Shown: positions 19,917-20,886 of the stretch, in pieces
Layout: the number at the start of each line of letters is the position of its first letter
Numbering within the stretch: position 1 is the first letter of the stretch
IMG/VR virus record: IMGVR_UViG_3300032285_003489
Span: 1-20,886 of that record
DNA from: a virus
Direction: 5' to 3' (one strand)
Length of the DNA: 20,886 bases
Made by a program: the position numbers and the translations under genes
The notes under the pieces: model-generated
The model's database searches: none
What the model saw: the letters and a program-made list of their open reading frames with translations, nothing else
Told to the model about the DNA's origin: nothing

Positions 19917-20886
19917 TGCCCATAAACACACATGTCCTCAACTAATTCTTTAAATGAAATCTTAGGTTCCCAACCCAATTTTTCCTTTGCCTTAGTGGCA
20001 TCACCTAACAAAGTCTCTACTTCAGAAGGTCTAAAATATTTAGGATTAACTCGAATGACTTCTTTTTTGGTATTTAAATCATATCCAATTTCATCCAAAC
20101 CTTCACCCATCCACACAATCTTCATACCAAAATAAGGTGCCGCTGCTTCAACAAACTCACGAACTGAATACTGAACACCAGTGGCAATTACAAAATCTTC
20201 TGGTTCATCTTGCTGAAGCATTAACCACATCGCTTCAACAAAATCCTTAGCATGTCCCCAGTCACGCTTGGCATTCAGATTGCCAAGATACAAACAATCT
20301 TGAAGTCCAACAGAAATCTTAGAAAGTGCCCGAGTAATCTTACGTGTTACAAAGGTCTCACCACGACGAGGAGATTCATGATTAAAAAGAATACCCGTGC
20401 AGGTATACATTCCATATGCTTCACGATAGTTCTTTGTAATCCAGTATCCATAAACCTTAGCACACCCATAAGGAGAACGAGGATGAAAAGGTGTAGTCTC
20501 TTTCTGTGGAATCTCCTGCACCAATCCAAACATCTCTGAAGTAGATGCTTGATAGATACGAACTTTCTTATCCATTTCCAATAAACGAACTGCTTCAAGA
20601 ATACGAAGAGTTCCTAGAGCATCTGTCTGCCCAGTATATTCAGGCATCTCAAAGGATACTTTCACATGACTCTGAGCACCAAGATTATAAATCTCATCTG
20701 GTTGAACTTTTTGAATAACTCGAACTAGGTTAGTAGAATCAGTAAGATCACCGTAATGAAGATTAAGACGATCATAAATCCCATCAATTCTGTGAGTATT
20801 GATAAGGGAGGATCTCCTGATGATTCCGTGTACTTCATATCCTTTTTCTAAGAGCAATTCGGCAAGATAGGAACCATCTTGTCCCG
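19913..20886 (-). CDS. gmd: GDP-mannose 4,6-dehydratase, 5' end missing
   Basis: 323 codons are visible; the frame enters from the right edge at [20 protein letters not shown], so only about ten N-terminal residues with the Rossmann GxTG are lost. The Gmd core is intact: STSEMFG with catalytic Thr and Glu, SPYGCAK with the Tyr/Lys pair, and [17 protein letters not shown] (residues near 190 in the family). The enzyme turns GDP-D-mannose into GDP-4-keto-6-deoxy-D-mannose, the branch point here for Fcl (GDP-fucose) and the ColD-like 3-dehydratase. Base composition is high for the window (28 G/C in 60 at 20461-20520). The stop overlaps the next gene as ATGA. Confidence 0.95.
   Translation of the reverse strand, partial: GQDGSYLAELLLEKGYEVHGIIRRSSLINTHRIDGIYDRLNLHYGDLTDSTNLVRVIQKVQPDEIYNLGAQSHVKVSFEMPEYTGQTDALGTLRILEAVRLLEMDKKVRIYQASTSEMFGLVQEIPQKETTPFHPRSPYGCAKVYGYWITKNYREAYGMYTCTGILFNHESPRRGETFVTRKITRALSKISVGLQDCLYLGNLNAKRDWGHAKDFVEAMWLMLQQDEPEDFVIATGVQYSVREFVEAAAPYFGMKIVWMGEGLDEIGYDLNTKKEVIRVNPKYFRPSEVETLLGDATKAKEKLGWEPKISFKELVEDMCVYGQ

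Overview
The window looks like part of a T4-like marine cyanophage (cyanomyovirus) genome infecting Synechococcus or Prochlorococcus. It carries the 5' end of a photosystem II psbA gene, two high-light-inducible (hli) genes, T4-style late promoter boxes (TATAAATA and a CTAAATA variant), a propeller-type virion fibre, a GH24 lysozyme, and many small genes that overlap by ATGA or TAATG. All product names rest on reading the translated sequence; no search was run.

Layout. (1) 1-2536, minus strand: psbA start (cut by the window edge), its structured leader and consensus sigma70 promoter, a terminator, and a 736-residue propeller fibre with its own TATAAATA box. (2) 2628-4604, plus strand: a tightly overlapped run of seven small genes; three encode exported proteins, one a Lys-rich peptide and two single-span membrane proteins. 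(3) 4591-7837, minus strand: a degradative and envelope cluster read from right to left as C39-type peptidase, lysozyme, HExxH metallopeptidase with a T4-like capsid-targeting N-terminus, exported staphylococcal-type nuclease, a small membrane protein (possible holin) and a Pro/Gln-rich membrane protein whose 5' end overlaps the gene before it by 179 bp. (4) 7935-8635, minus strand: a small late gene and an hli / 28-residue membrane peptide / hli operon with a sigma70 promoter and terminator. (5) 8639-20886, minus strand: about 12 kb of nearly gapless glycan-synthesis genes, running off the right edge inside gmd.

How the genes work together. In transcription order the glycan cluster reads gmd, GT11 fucosyltransferase, fcl, a ColD-like 3-dehydratase, a glycosyltransferase-like protein, a methyltransferase, two glycosyltransferases, a sugar O-methyltransferase, a GT6 (ABO-type) glycosyltransferase, a GT25-like enzyme, a UDP-hexose 4-epimerase, two more glycosyltransferases and a GT25 enzyme. 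Gmd and Fcl would make GDP-L-fucose for the GT11 enzyme. The 4-epimerase could supply UDP-Gal or UDP-GalNAc for the GT6 enzyme, whose vertebrate relatives add Gal or GalNAc to the Fuc-alpha1,2-Gal made by GT11-type enzymes. The ColD-like enzyme could divert the Gmd product to a 3,6-dideoxy sugar. The phage thus appears to carry a nearly self-sufficient module for a fucosylated, methylated, ABH-antigen-like glycan, used either to alter the host surface or to decorate virions.

Regulation visible in the sequence: both photosynthesis units have TTGACA-N17-TAYAAT-like promoters, read by unmodified host polymerase, whereas the fibre and lysis-type genes have late boxes 30-35 nt upstream of their start codons. 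At 8102-8135 the hli terminator and the next gene's late box occupy the same hairpin.
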